DNA from: JAVBOJ01 sp031550755
Lineage (GTDB): Bacteria > Bacillota > Clostridia > Oscillospirales > UBA929
Length of the DNA: 6,262 bases
Reading direction: 5' to 3'
NCBI GenBank assembly: GCA_031550755.1
Contig: JAVBOJ010000060.1
Location: 1-6,262, forward strand
The translations under genes and the position numbers were made by a program. The notes under the pieces are model-generated. The model worked only from the letters and a program-made list of their open reading frames with translations. It made no database searches and was not told the origin of the DNA. Shown piece after piece: positions 5,943 to 6,262 of the stretch; within the stretch, counting starts at the first letter, position 1; the number at the start of each line of letters is the position of its first letter.

Positions 5943-6262
5943 TTAAAATCGAAAATAAATAAACGGATTGTATGTCGAGTTGACCAGCATGACCAGCACG
6001 AGCAGATACGCCCCGGCATACACGACGCCGCGCACAAGCTCAAAGGTGCCTGCAAAGCGCCGCATCGCCCAGTCGGCCATGAGTTTGAATAGCTTTGTGG
6101 AGGCCAGCACGCCAAACAGCAGCAAAAACCAGTAATCCTGCAAATAGACCAGCGTAAAGCCGTTGGCCAGCCCCGGCCCGTCCAGCAGCAGCATTCGTTT
6201 GACATACTGTCCGGCGTAGGCCAGCGTTTCGGAGCGGAACAGCACCCAGCCGAACAGCGCCA
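5943..6262 (-). CDS. MBOAT-family membrane O-acyltransferase, C-terminal part (5' end outside window)
   Basis: The visible 105 residues are the C-terminus of a polytopic membrane-bound O-acyltransferase of the AlgI/DltB type. The window-edge residues read ALFGWVLFRSETL, matching the Trp-x-x-Phe-Arg segment near the end of AlgI-type proteins; the frame runs off the window, so the GTG at 6245 is internal. Two hydrophobic segments follow, one around the LQDYWFLLLFG region and one just before the end (VVYAGAYLLVLVMLV), and the protein closes with STYNPFIYFRF, an ending I recognise from Firmicutes MBOAT proteins in polysaccharide acetylation loci. Full-length members are about 450-500 residues with a catalytic His upstream, which is not visible here, so activity cannot be judged. 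Known relatives move an acyl group through the membrane and hand it to an extracytoplasmic SGNH partner, which fits the DHHW gene 15 nt downstream on the same strand. Confidence 0.9.
   Translation of the reverse strand, partial: ALFGWVLFRSETLAYAGQYVKRMLLLDGPGLANGFTLVYLQDYWFLLLFGVLASTKLFKLMADWAMRRFAGTFELVRGVVYAGAYLLVLVMLVNSTYNPFIYFRF

Noticed and set aside
5253..6092. A 279-codon open frame on the plus strand opposite the DHHW and MBOAT genes
   Set aside because: Arg/Gln/Lys-rich with no domain; it crosses two real minus-strand genes with good motifs and ribosome sites.

Overview
This window reads as accessory carbohydrate-metabolism DNA from a GC-rich Gram-positive bacterium, most likely a gut-type Clostridia/Oscillospiraceae lineage. 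That assignment is inference. It rests on strong AGGAGG-type ribosome sites, a YesN-like AraC regulator, an MBOAT plus DHHW-family pair, and GC-rich third codon positions, which also produce long spurious antisense reading frames. No 16S, tRNA or lineage-specific marker is present to confirm it.

Layout: two operons converge on one perfect hairpin at 4745-4776. The plus-strand operon (1-4741) has four tightly packed genes: the C-terminal part of an AraC-family regulator (start outside the window), a heparinase II/III-type polysaccharide-lyase-like protein (617-2392), an unrecognised two-domain protein with a discoidin-like C-terminus (2404-3198), and a left-handed-beta-helix acyltransferase fused to a long helical, toroid-like C-terminal domain (3191-4741). 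The first and second genes overlap by 11 nt and the third and fourth by 8 nt. The second and third are 11 nt apart, with the third gene's Shine-Dalgarno sequence overlapping the second gene's stop codon. The minus-strand operon (6262-4779) has the C-terminus of an MBOAT O-acyltransferase (start outside the window) followed 15 nt later by a membrane-anchored DHHW/AlgJ-like SGNH protein. There is no intergenic stretch longer than about 40 bases.

How the genes may work together (inference): the minus-strand pair has the usual composition of an envelope or exported-glycan O-acetylation module, with MBOAT moving the acyl group across the membrane and the SGNH protein transferring it outside. The plus-strand cassette looks like cytoplasmic processing of an imported, probably uronate-containing oligosaccharide under an AraC regulator. 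None of its three downstream proteins has a recognisable signal peptide or membrane segment. The most unusual parts are the acyltransferase-toroid fusion, the signal-less discoidin-like protein between the lyase and the acyltransferase, and the presence of acyl-transfer functions in both converging operons. No mobile element, CRISPR array, RNA gene or long repeat was found.
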